Shown here: piece by piece, positions 1 through 7,232 of the stretch
How positions within the stretch are numbered: the stretch's first letter is position 1
How the letters are laid out: each line of letters opens with the position of its first letter
DNA from: Acidimicrobiia bacterium
Lineage (GTDB): Bacteria; Actinomycetota; Acidimicrobiia; Acidimicrobiales; AC-14
Reading direction: 5' to 3'
Assembly (NCBI GenBank): GCA_023265025.1
Contig: JAHFUP010000001.1
Location: 93,792-147,053, forward strand
DNA: 53,262 bases
The notes under the pieces: model-generated
What the model was told of the DNA's origin: nothing
Seen by the model: the letters and a program-made list of their open reading frames with translations, nothing else
Database searches by the model: none
Made by a program: the position numbers and the translations under genes

Positions 1-121
1 GCTCGTTCCGGTTGAGGGCCTGGTGCTCGTCGGCGTCGTTGGTCGACGTCGGGCTGGTGGTGCTCGTTCCGGTTGAGGGCCTGGTGCTCGTCGGCGTCGT
101 TGGTCGACGTCGGGCTGGTGG
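1..121. repeat. Two direct copies of a 61-bp unit at the window edge
   Basis: Bases 1-60 recur at 62-121 with no mismatch that I can see, giving a period of 61 bp. More copies may lie to the left of the window. The period is not a multiple of three and the block sits just past the stop of the first leftward gene, so it is probably not coding. It could be a minisatellite, or an assembly effect at a contig end. Confidence 0.9.
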
Positions 122-122
122 C

Positions 123-494
123 TCAGGTGCCGTTGGTCAGGTCGTGCTGGATCGAACGCAAGAGCGTGTCACGACGACCGATCACCTGCGCTGCGAGGCC
201 GTACTTCGGAACGCCGAGGAAGCCTCCCAGCCCGGCGACCAGCAGCCGGAGTGACTCGGTGCGGAACGTGCGGGCGATGGCGGCCGGCTCGTCGCCGAGG
301 TACAGCAGGCGGTCGAGGAGCTGGGCCCGGGCCACGATCCGAGAAGCCACCGCCGGCTTGGGCCCGGTCTTGGCGACGCCGAGGGCAGAAGCCAGGCGGG
401 CGAGTCCGTCAGCCCGGCATCGGGCGACGAGCTGGCTCGGCTCGAGAGCGGCGAGCGCTTTGACGACTTCACGGCTCTCCGTGGGAACCGGCAC
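123..494 (-). CDS. Small hypothetical protein, last gene of the ParB/metallopeptidase operon
   Basis: A 123-residue protein that I do not recognise. It is soluble-looking and rich in Ala, Leu and Arg, with no signal peptide or membrane segment. The stretch around residues 25-52 (ARLASALGV then GPKPAVASRI) faintly resembles SAP-type helix-turn-helix motifs, in which a helix precedes a GxKxxLxxRI segment, so nucleic-acid binding is possible but unproven. It lies 69 bp downstream of the parB-like gene on the same strand and is probably co-transcribed with it. The ATG at 494 is the first start in the frame. Confidence 0.6.
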   Translation of the reverse strand: MPVPTESREVVKALAALEPSQLVARCRADGLARLASALGVAKTGPKPAVASRIVARAQLLDRLLYLGDEPAAIARTFRTESLRLLVAGLGGFLGVPKYGLAAQVIGRRDTLLRSIQHDLTNGT

Positions 495-563
495 GACACT
501 CCTTTGTGTGCGTCGATGGAGTGGGGAGGCAGGCCCGGCCCCGGCCTGCCAGGGGTTGACGAC

Positions 564-2072
564 TCAGGCCGCTGGCGGCTCGTCGTCGGGTGACGCTTCG
601 TCGTCCACGGTGGCGTCGTCCTCGTCGTCGAGGCCGCCCGGGTCGGTGCCGTCGTCGATCGCTGCGTCCTCGGCCACACGCTCGCGGGCGGCCGCCACCT
701 CGGCGTCCTCGAACGGGTCGGGCTCATAGCCGAGGCTGGTGAGGGCCTCGACGTAGCGGACGCCACCGTCGCCATACCCGCCGTAGGAACTGATGCGCTC
801 CTCGGCGCAGCTCGCGGCCATCGCCGTGGCCACGCGCAGCAGGTCGGCGCTGGAGCGGTCGGCCAGCTCGCGGATGGGCCGGTGCCAGTCCTTGCCGCCC
901 CAGCGGCTGGCGGCGGGCTCGACACCCAGCAGCGCCCCGGCGCGAGCCCAGGCGTTGCCGTTGGCCTGCTCCATGAGTGCGTGGAGGCAGAACGTCGTCG
1001 CATCGCGAGGCTTGGGCACGCTGCGGCGGGCGAGGGCCTCGGCCAGGAACTCGGCCCGGCGCCGAAGCACCCGCTTGCGCTCCGAGCGGCGCTCGCGGTC
1101 CTCGGGGCTCTGGCCGACGACGGTGGCCGCCGTCACCTGGAGCTCGGAGCGGCTGGCCGCACCTGCCTTCGCTGTGTGACGTCTCGGCTCGTCGCAAACC
1201 TCGACAACCTCGACGCCGCGCAGGTAGCGCTCGACCACGACCGCGTGGCACGGCTCGGCCTTGTGGTCGGCCACCTTGAAGCCGAGATCGCGGAGGCGCT
1301 TGGCCTTGGACTGGCTCACGCTGGTCGACTCGATGACGCGGTGGCCCTTGGCCTCCTGCTCGGCCACGGCCTCGGCGTAGGCCTCCTCCTGGCGGCGCTG
1401 GGCGATGCGGCGCTCGATGACCATGGCGATGTCGTGGCGGTTCCAGGCCGGCAGGGCCAGCACCTCCTCGATGAGCTCGGGCTGGTCCTTCACCTTGACC
1501 AGGGCGGCCACGTCGGTCATCGACAGCTCGCCGGTGTCAACCGCGAGCTGGGCACGCTCGGGCAGCTCCAGCAGGGCCATGTGCGCGCTCACGTGCTTGG
1601 CGCTGCGGCCGACCTTGGCCGCCAGGCGGCGCACGGTACAGCCGAGGGAGACCAGCCGGAGGTAGCCCGCGGCCCGCTCTGACGGACTCAGGGGCGTGCG
1701 GTCGTCGTCGTTCTCGGTCAGCATGATCTCGACCTGCTCGGCCTCGGTGAGGTTCTTGACCACACAGGGGGCGACGGCCAAGCGGGCGGCCCGAGCTGCG
1801 GTCAGTCGGCGCTCGCCCGCGGCCAGCAGGTAGGTGCCGTCCTCGGACGGGGTGACGATCAGGGGTACGACGATGCCGACCTCGGCGATCGACTTCGTCA
1901 GGGCCTTGATGTCGCCCACGCGGCGGCGAAGGTTCAGAGGGTTGGTCCTAAGCCGCTCCAGCGGGATCTCCACCAGCATCGCCTCGGCCTTCGCCTCCGT
2001 CGCCTCCGGTTCCATTGCTTCGATCGGGGCGTCCGTCGCCTCGGTCGTTGTCTCTGCGGTTGCTGTGCTCAT
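564..2072 (-). CDS. ParB-like partition/nucleoid-occlusion family DNA-binding protein
   Basis: A 502-residue protein with an N-terminal ParB/sulfiredoxin-fold domain (about residues 32-125) carrying the ParB boxes GERRLTAARAA and LTEN. A helix-turn-helix follows (RRLAAKVGRSAKHVSAHMAL, near 145-165), then a long C-terminal extension ending in an acidic, Asp/Glu-rich tail. ParB proteins bind centromere-like sites, and the N domain is a CTP switch in characterised members. I chose the ATG at 2072 because GAGAGGAGC lies just upstream and the frame further up is only Arg/Pro-rich shadow. No parA is adjacent. The preceding gene stops at 2075, so the two are probably co-translated. The context (ArdC-like peptidase, no chromosomal origin genes) suggests a plasmid or integrative-element ParB rather than the chromosomal one. 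Confidence 0.85.
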   Translation of the reverse strand: MSTATAETTTEATDAPIEAMEPEATEAKAEAMLVEIPLERLRTNPLNLRRRVGDIKALTKSIAEVGIVVPLIVTPSEDGTYLLAAGERRLTAARAARLAVAPCVVKNLTEAEQVEIMLTENDDDRTPLSPSERAAGYLRLVSLGCTVRRLAAKVGRSAKHVSAHMALLELPERAQLAVDTGELSMTDVAALVKVKDQPELIEEVLALPAWNRHDIAMVIERRIAQRRQEEAYAEAVAEQEAKGHRVIESTSVSQSKAKRLRDLGFKVADHKAEPCHAVVVERYLRGVEVVEVCDEPRRHTAKAGAASRSELQVTAATVVGQSPEDRERRSERKRVLRRRAEFLAEALARRSVPKPRDATTFCLHALMEQANGNAWARAGALLGVEPAASRWGGKDWHRPIRELADRSSADLLRVATAMAASCAEERISSYGGYGDGGVRYVEALTSLGYEPDPFEDAEVAAARERVAEDAAIDDGTDPGGLDDEDDATVDDEASPDDEPPAA

Positions 2073-2074
2073 CT

Positions 2075-2407
2075 TCAGTTGCTCCTCTCCAGGCCGTGCT
2101 TGGCCAGGATTCGTTGCGTGGTGGCAGGCCAGCCCGGCCCGCAAGGGAGAACTGAGAACCGCGTCCCGTCGTAGGTGACGCTCACCGCGTCGTCGTCGCT
2201 GGCCACGATCCACGCCCGGCCGTCGGCCATGGCCAGCGCCCGGGCCTGGCCGACGACCATCGCCAGGTGGCGGGTCGCCGCCTGGCGGGTACCGCCGGCG
2301 TCGACCACCCGCCACCAGCACGGCCCGGCGTCGACGGACGGGGCGAACAGCCGGCCCTGGTAGCCGGGGGCCAGGCCCGGGCGCACGCAAGCCTCAGCGC
2401 CGCTCAC
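2075..2407 (-). CDS. Hypothetical 110-aa protein of the ParB operon
   Basis: An unrecognised 110-residue protein. The start is GTG at 2407, overlapping the TGA of the metallopeptidase gene in a GTGA arrangement, which makes it clearly preferable to start codons further upstream. The C-terminal half (AWIVASDDDAVSVTYDGTRFSVLPCGPGW in part) looks like a small beta-rich domain, and the protein ends close to the ParB start (2 bp between stop and ATG). There are no membrane segments. Its place between peptidase and ParB genes suggests an accessory role in the same element. The function is unknown. Confidence 0.65.
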   Translation of the reverse strand: MSGAEACVRPGLAPGYQGRLFAPSVDAGPCWWRVVDAGGTRQAATRHLAMVVGQARALAMADGRAWIVASDDDAVSVTYDGTRFSVLPCGPGWPATTQRILAKHGLERSN

Positions 2408-3309
2408 GCGCTCGCCGCCAGGTCCTCGGCCCCGGCCGGGGCCATGGCCGCCAGCACGGCCTGGGCGGTGGTCACCACGCGCTCGGCCGTGCGCCTGATG
2501 CGCTCGACGCTTCCCCCCGACCATACCGCCACGTAGGCCAGGCTGTAAGAGGCGCTGTCGATGCCGAGGGCGTTGCACACGATGTAGGCCACGCTCTCGG
2601 CCTCGATCTCGGCCAGGTCCCGGTCGATCACCTCCTGGGTCTCGTGGTCGAGGAGCACGTGCCCCAGCTCGTGCGCGAGGGTCTTATCAGCCTGCCTACC
2701 GCTCAGGTGCTCGGCGACGACCACGGTGCGCTCGGCGAAGTTCGTGCACCCGTTTGCGCTGCCACAGCCGCCCCGGCTCACGGTGAACCCCGCCGCGGCG
2801 ACCTGGGCGGCCAGGGCGTCCCACAGTGCCCCCTCCCCCTCCAGGAGCACCGGGCGGACCTCGGGAAGAGACTCCCCGGTGGTGTCGCTCTGCGCGAACA
2901 CGTGCACCACCTTGAATCCGCGCAGCACCCGGGCGGCTCCTGCGCTCTCGGTCGTGCTGTCGGCCTGGTTGTCGGCCGGAGCGGTGGACGGGCCTGCCTC
3001 CCCCGCGCCACGGCGGCGGTAGACGCAGGGTGCGAGTATGGCGATGCCCTTGGACCCGGCTTGCACCTGTCGGCCGAGGCGCTTCCACGTCTGGTATCCA
3101 GCCACTCTGTCGCCGGTGGTGGCCAGATCGGGGCGTTGAGCCAGAATGAGCCACAGGTTGTTGGCCGAGTAGCTGTGGAACTGGGCGGCCACGCTCAGGT
3201 ACCGGGCCCAGTCCTCACCGGTCACCAGGGCCTCGACCTGGGCGACGAGGCGGTCGTGCAGCTCCCGGACCTTGTCGGCCTTGTCGGTGCTGGCCACGGC
3301 GGCGCTCAC
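2404..3309 (-). CDS. ArdC-like protein: N-terminal ssDNA-binding-type domain plus zinc metallopeptidase
   Basis: A 301-residue protein. Residues about 10-140 match the ArdC/DUF1738 pattern (FHSYSANNLWLILAQRP, GYQTWKRLGRQV, KGIAILAP). A zincin-like domain follows, with HELGH at about residues 213-217 and a downstream EAESVAY glutamate helix, as in ImmA/IrrE-type peptidases. ArdC proteins of conjugative plasmids protect incoming DNA from restriction, and this architecture is common on actinobacterial mobile elements. The start is GTG at 3309, overlapping the stop of the upstream gene (GTGA). Residues about 100-125 form a low-complexity linker between the domains. The role as an antirestriction protein is inferred. 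Confidence 0.8.
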   Translation of the reverse strand: MSAAVASTDKADKVRELHDRLVAQVEALVTGEDWARYLSVAAQFHSYSANNLWLILAQRPDLATTGDRVAGYQTWKRLGRQVQAGSKGIAILAPCVYRRRGAGEAGPSTAPADNQADSTTESAGAARVLRGFKVVHVFAQSDTTGESLPEVRPVLLEGEGALWDALAAQVAAAGFTVSRGGCGSANGCTNFAERTVVVAEHLSGRQADKTLAHELGHVLLDHETQEVIDRDLAEIEAESVAYIVCNALGIDSASYSLAYVAVWSGGSVERIRRTAERVVTTAQAVLAAMAPAGAEDLAASA

Positions 3310-3656
3310 GGCCGGGCCTGGGGCTGGAGTCGGGCGACGACGGGGTGCAGGTAGGCCTCCTGCTCGGGGCCGAGGCGCTCGGCGTGGCCATCGGCCCACA
3401 GCACCCGCACGGCGGCAACCTCGCCCGTGACCTCGGGGGCCGGGCCGTCAGGGTCGCACAGCCGGTAGAGGGCGTCGGTGCCATCGCTGCCGAATTCGTG
3501 GACGGCCAGGTCCCGGCACGGCGCACCCGGCTCGGGGTGGAGTTCACACGGCCGGGCCAGGCGGACCCACACCTGCACGCCGGCCAGGGGTCCTAGGTCG
3601 TCGACGCTGAGCCAGCCGGCCCGCAGTCCTTCATAAACCGTCGGGTAGATGCCCAT
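3306..3656 (-). CDS. Hypothetical 116-aa protein
   Basis: An unrecognised acidic protein of 116 residues starting at the ATG at 3656. It has three cysteines in its first two thirds (CELH, CRDL, CDPD) and a Val/Trp-rich middle, and no membrane segment. The upstream sequence has a purine-rich GAGGAGACGCGCT stretch that could serve as ribosome binding site. Its TGA overlaps the GTG of the metallopeptidase gene, so the two are translationally coupled and presumably act in the same process. I can offer no function. Confidence 0.65.
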   Translation of the reverse strand: MGIYPTVYEGLRAGWLSVDDLGPLAGVQVWVRLARPCELHPEPGAPCRDLAVHEFGSDGTDALYRLCDPDGPAPEVTGEVAAVRVLWADGHAERLGPEQEAYLHPVVARLQPQARP

Positions 3657-3717
3657 AGCGCGTCTCCTCGTGGCGTAGGGACGGGTTCCAGGGGAACAGG
3701 ACCAAGACGGGCGGGGC

Positions 3718-3750
3718 GGGGCGCCCCCTCTTCCCCAAGGAAGGCGCCCC
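3718..3750. other. Inverted repeat between operon genes (possible attenuator or weak terminator)
   Basis: GGGGCGCC at 3718-3725 pairs perfectly with GGCGCCCC at 3743-3750 around a 17-nt loop. It lies in the 108-bp gap between the first and second genes of the leftward operon. There is no clear T-run on either strand, so an attenuator or mRNA-processing hairpin is as likely as a terminator. Confidence 0.5.
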
Positions 3751-3764
3751 GTGATCCCCGCGAC

Positions 3765-4235
3765 CTATCCGCCCGGCGTGGCCTCGCCGGCCCGGAGCTG
3801 GGCCAGCAGCGTGGCGTGCACCCGCTGGAGGCGGGGGTTCAGGCGGTCGAGCTGGGAGCTGCGCAGCGGCGGAGCGGTACGCCGTACGACCAGGGTCCGG
3901 GGACCGCTCACCGCGGCCAGGCCGAAGCGGACGAGGCGCAGCAGGGTGCGGGACACCGGGGCGTTGGGGCTGACGCCCGCACCCAGGCCCAGCCAGTGGG
4001 CCAGCTCGGCCAGGTCCTGGTCATAGGCGCCCTTGTTGGCAGCCAGTGCCGAGACCAAGCGGCGGTAGGCCCAGGTCCCTGACGGCCCTACGACAGGCAG
4101 CCAGCACCACTCGACCATGGCGGAGTTGGCGGCAAAGCCGGAGGCGTCGGCCACCGGGTCGGGCCAGGCCACCACACGGATCGGTCCCTCGCCCTCGAAC
4201 AGAGCACTGGCGCGACCACCCACGGAATCAGTCAT
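3765..4235 (-). CDS. Hypothetical 156-aa protein, first gene of the leftward mobile-element operon
   Basis: A 156-residue soluble protein that I do not recognise. The ATG at 4235 is well supported by AAGGAGA 8 bases upstream and by a promoter about 80 bp further up. The middle holds AYRRLVSALAANKGAYD and the C-terminal half is Arg/Leu-rich with predicted helices. As the leading gene of an operon with ArdC-like and ParB-like proteins it may be a replication or transfer accessory factor, but no motif shows this. Confidence 0.65.
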   Translation of the reverse strand: MTDSVGGRASALFEGEGPIRVVAWPDPVADASGFAANSAMVEWCWLPVVGPSGTWAYRRLVSALAANKGAYDQDLAELAHWLGLGAGVSPNAPVSRTLLRLVRFGLAAVSGPRTLVVRRTAPPLRSSQLDRLNPRLQRVHATLLAQLRAGEATPGG

Positions 4236-4313
4236 AAAAGGTTCTCCTTCGACACGTAGTAACTGGGGTCACGGCCGCTGGGTTTCCCTTCCAGCGATTA
4301 CTGCCGTACCTGT

Positions 4314-4342
4314 ATTAAACCATATCGGGGGGGCGAATGCAA
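4314..4342 (-). promoter_or_regulatory. Sigma-70-type promoter of the leftward ParB/ArdC-like operon
   Basis: Read on the minus strand, TTGCAT (4342-4337) and TTTAAT (4319-4314) are separated by exactly 17 bp, close to the -35/-10 consensus, inside an AT-rich patch. Transcription would begin near 4307 and give a leader of about 70 nt before the ATG at 4235. Confidence 0.6.
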
Positions 4343-4445
4343 CCCCCTATTTAGTCAAATGGCGACCGCTGATTTACCCTTTACAGGACGCTGTGCCTCA
4401 CTGATACTTGCAGAACCGCTCGGCCCCGAAAGGTGGGCATGAGAA

Positions 4446-4509
4446 TGCCCCCGGCCCAAGTTGGGAAACAGGACCGGGGGCACAGTTGCTACGTGGAGGT
4501 GAGCCTCCA
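4446..4509. terminator. Two hairpins: long GC stem and adjacent small stem-loop
   Basis: TGCCCCCGG (4446-4454) pairs with CCGGGGGCA (4474-4482) around a 19-nt loop. TGGAGG (4494-4499) pairs with CCTCCA (4504-4509) around TGAG. They lie in the non-coding region between leftward genes and could terminate transcription arriving from the right. No long T-run follows. Confidence 0.45.
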
Positions 4510-4629
4510 TGCGGGCGTAACGTTACTACCGGCGCCGAGGTTCTGTGACGAGTTGCGATGATCCCGGTCGCCGGGTGGCACTCACGAACGTGTCATGGAG
4601 CCACTGCTGAGTTTCTTCCGCGACCCGGA

Positions 4630-4863
4630 TTAGAAACCGGCGGCGGCGACGGCTTCCCGGCGGGCGAGGGCCTCCGCCGTCTCGCTTTGGAGACCCAGAG
4701 TGGCAGCGAGGTCCCTGCTGACGAGCGCCACCGCCTGAGTGATGTTCGCTGGATCGACGCCCACGCTCCTAGTGTGTCGCGCCACTGAGGGGACCCGGCG
4801 AGTATTGGCTACGTCTCGCTCGTTAAGGTTCGGCGCCCGGTCGATATCGTTCCCGTGGTGCAA
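4630..4863 (-). CDS. Doubtful small hypothetical protein
   Basis: A 77-codon leftward frame. Its second half (from the internal GTG at about 4764, reading VGVDPANITQAVALVSRD onward) looks protein-like, with Ala/Leu/Glu helix character, but it has no clear ribosome binding site and no recognisable domain. It could be the remnant of a longer gene in this otherwise non-coding stretch, or chance. Confidence 0.25.
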   Translation of the reverse strand: MHHGNDIDRAPNLNERDVANTRRVPSVARHTRSVGVDPANITQAVALVSRDLAATLGLQSETAEALARREAVAAAGF

Positions 4864-5201
4864 TCCCGACTGCGGTCCACTATGCCCACCGGCCGGCGTT
4901 ACGTGGCGGTGCTGGTGCCATCCCGGGGTCGTCGTTCTGGGACACCTCTCGCAACCCTCCAGATCGATAGCTCCCGCGCTGTCGCGGGGCCAAGCGGGGC
5001 TGCATGGCGCTCTTCCTCGCGCTCCTCGCCGGCAGGGTGCCGTCGACGGTCACTTCGTCTGCGACGTGCTGGAGAGCGAGGGGGGAGTTGCACGGTGCGG
5101 GCGGTGACGCCGGGGGGCGACGAGGTGGAGGTGCGGCTCCTGCCGACAAGCGACCGGAGGCCGTGGACGGTCTCCCCGATAATCGCGTGAGGGACGGAGC
5201 C

Positions 5202-6536
5202 TCAGCGACCGAACCGCGCCGGCTGGATGCCGTAGGACAGGAACTCCCTGCCCGTCCACAGCAACGGCGTCTGGTAGGTGACGCCGGCGGGCGCTCGCTC
5301 GAGGCGGGTCCAGCGGTCAGCCGACGGGTCCCACGCCGCGGTGTCGCGGTCGTCCATCGGATCCGGGCCGGTCACGATGCTGTGGCTGAGGCTGAAGATG
5401 GCGGCCCCGGTCCAGTAGGACTCCGGCGGTCCGTCATCGAGTGGCCCGTGGCGCATCGGTGTGTAGGTGTCCGTGCCCGGGTCATAGCGCAGCCCGTAGC
5501 GGTCGAAGGCAGCCGGTCCGGAGGAAAACCCGCGAAAGACGCCGGCGGCCGGGATCAGGACTTCCTCGCCGGTCCAGTACGCGACCTTGACCCCGATGGG
5601 CTTTTCCCCCTGCCCGGGCCGCAGTGTCCACTGACCCGTGGCCAGATCGAGGCTGAAGAGGTCGATGCCCCAGGCGATCTTGCCGCTGCCGGTCACCGGA
5701 GAGATATCGCGGTGAGTCCACAGAGCCCAGGCCAGAAGCTGGCCGCCCGTCCAGACCGCGACGACGCTGACCAGCTCGCGCTCCGCCGCCTCGGGAATGG
5801 GCGACAAGGACCTCCACCGGTCGGTTGCCGGGTCGTAGGCCGCGACCGACCGCTCGGAGGTCACCACGATGGCCTCGCGACCAGTCCAGACCGCCGCCAG
5901 CACGCGCTCGGCGTCCGTAGGGCCGGCTGCCACGGGGCGCCAACGATCCGCCGCCGGGTCGTACGCACCGCCGCGCCCGGCCGGGGCCACTCCGTTGCGG
6001 GAGTTGGCATCCAGTGCAGTCTGGCCACCGACGACGAGCAGCTCCGCCCCTGTCCACAAGGACGTGGCGCCGTAGCGAACCGGCACGCCGATCGAGCCGG
6101 CGATAGGTCGCCACTGCGACCGGGTCGGATCGAAAGCGGCGCCGTCAGCGAGTATGTGTCCATCCCGGGTCACGCCACCCCAGACCACCATCTCGCGGCC
6201 GGTCCATACGAGGGCCGCCTGGTCCCGAGGGTCGATGGGGGCCACCGGCAGTTCGGACCATCGGTAGGCACTGAGGTCCTTCGCGGTGGCTCCGGTCCCC
6301 TGGGTGGTCGCCGGCGGCGCGGTCGTCAGTTCCCCGCGCCGCGCCGGCTCTCGCTGGATGGACACCGTGACGGTTCCGATGAGGGCGAGGACGGCGACGC
6401 CGACCCCGGCAGCCCGCTGGGCACCGCGGCGGCGCCTTGCCCGAGTCCTCAACGTGGCGGGATCAGGCGTAGTCGGGGGCTCGAACCCCTCGGCTGCGGC
6501 GTGTAGGAGGCTGGTGATCTTGACGGACTCACTCAC
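5202..6536 (-). CDS. Membrane-anchored kelch-like beta-propeller protein coupled to an ECF sigma factor
   Basis: A 444-residue protein. Residues 1-41 are cytoplasmic and basic near the end (RTRARRRRG). Residues about 42-60 form one membrane helix, and the rest should be extracytoplasmic. The outer part carries seven WTG-type repeats (WTGREMVVWGG, WTGAELLVVGG, WTGREAIVV, WTGGQLLAW, WTGEEVLI, WTGAAIFSL, WTGREFLSYG), each before a Tyr/Trp-rich D-x-x-x-x-x-W strand, fitting a seven-bladed kelch/galactose-oxidase-like propeller. The GTG at 6536 overlaps the TGA of the sigma gene. The cytoplasmic N-terminus may tether or inhibit the sigma factor, but it has no zinc anti-sigma (HxxxCxxC) motif, so this is inference. 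Confidence 0.8.
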   Translation of the reverse strand: MSESVKITSLLHAAAEGFEPPTTPDPATLRTRARRRRGAQRAAGVGVAVLALIGTVTVSIQREPARRGELTTAPPATTQGTGATAKDLSAYRWSELPVAPIDPRDQAALVWTGREMVVWGGVTRDGHILADGAAFDPTRSQWRPIAGSIGVPVRYGATSLWTGAELLVVGGQTALDANSRNGVAPAGRGGAYDPAADRWRPVAAGPTDAERVLAAVWTGREAIVVTSERSVAAYDPATDRWRSLSPIPEAAERELVSVVAVWTGGQLLAWALWTHRDISPVTGSGKIAWGIDLFSLDLATGQWTLRPGQGEKPIGVKVAYWTGEEVLIPAAGVFRGFSSGPAAFDRYGLRYDPGTDTYTPMRHGPLDDGPPESYWTGAAIFSLSHSIVTGPDPMDDRDTAAWDPSADRWTRLERAPAGVTYQTPLLWTGREFLSYGIQPARFGR

Positions 6537-7057
6537 GGAGAGACTCCTCGATAGGTGGAGGGTTCTGAACCGTCCTCATTCAAGAACCCTGCGGACCGGA
6601 GGGCAGCCAGCGCTCGAGCGGACCGACTCTTCACGGTGCCCGGCGAACAGCGGAGGATGGTGGCGATCTCGGCCTCGCTTCGATGCTCGAAGTAGCGCAG
6701 GACGAGCACAGCGCGCTGGGGGCCGGGAAGGGCGGCAAGGCAGCGCATGACCAGGTCGGCGTCGTCCACCGTCCCAGCGGCGTCGATCACCGCCACGCAA
6801 TCGAGATGTGCCGTCGCCTGTTCAGCGCGCCAGCGCCGCCGGCCCCAGCGAATCGCGAGGCGAGCCATGACGGTCCGGGTGTAGGTCTCGGCGGCCGCCG
6901 TGTCATGCAGCCGGCCCCAGGCTTGAAAGGTGCGGATGAGCGATGCCTGCGCCAGGTCCTCGGCGTGGCCTCGATCCGCGGTGAGGAGGAAGGCGGTCCG
7001 GACGAGCGCCCCATAACGGTCTGCCATGAAACGGGAGAACTCCTCGTCCTCAGCCAC
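6533..7057 (-). CDS. ECF-type RNA polymerase sigma factor (SigE-like family)
   Basis: A 174-residue protein with region 2 at about residues 12-75 (YGALVRTAFLLTADRGHAEDLAQASLIRTFQAW) and region 4 at about 105-160 (LPGPQRAVLVLRYFEHRSEAEIATILRCSPGTVKSRSARALAAL). This is the standard two-domain layout of extracytoplasmic-function sigma factors. The start is GTG at 7057. It is the first gene of a two-gene unit, overlapping the propeller-protein gene by GTGA, which implies co-translation and a signal-receiver partnership. No ECF-type autoregulatory promoter (AAC/CGT type) stood out upstream in 7058-7345. Confidence 0.88.
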   Translation of the reverse strand: MAEDEEFSRFMADRYGALVRTAFLLTADRGHAEDLAQASLIRTFQAWGRLHDTAAAETYTRTVMARLAIRWGRRRWRAEQATAHLDCVAVIDAAGTVDDADLVMRCLAALPGPQRAVLVLRYFEHRSEAEIATILRCSPGTVKSRSARALAALRSAGFLNEDGSEPSTYRGVSP

Positions 7058-7232
7058 TCTTGGTATAAGAGCACCTGGGCGCGCCGAAGGTTCCCCAGCG
7101 TGGCGCAGCTACATGCTCGAGGGGGCTGGGGTGTGCTTGCCAGGCGGCATCACTAGCCCGTCGGCGCACAGACAAGAGGCCAGTCAAGGCCGGCCGCCGG
7201 GAGAGGCGGGCCACATGCCGCCAGCAGCCGGA

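Larger units (their letters stand above)
4236..5201. other. Mostly non-coding region of about 1 kb with a promoter and hairpins
   Basis: The stretch between the mobile-element operon and the propeller-protein gene. Its left part (about 4300-4400) is clearly more AT-rich than the rest of the window and contains the operon promoter. At 4446-4509 there are two hairpins. The remainder (4520-5200) has normal GC and no convincing gene; one weak leftward frame is listed separately. An origin or transfer origin is possible, but I see no iterons. Confidence 0.6.

Noticed and set aside
882-1682. A 266-codon rightward frame opposite the ParB-like gene
   Set aside because: Shadow of the ParB frame; the ParB boxes and ribosome binding site on the other strand are decisive.
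6470-6500. A tRNA T-arm-like sequence (GGGGTTCGAGCCCC on the minus strand)
   Set aside because: It lies inside the coding frame of the propeller protein and no acceptor, D- or anticodon arm can be built around it.
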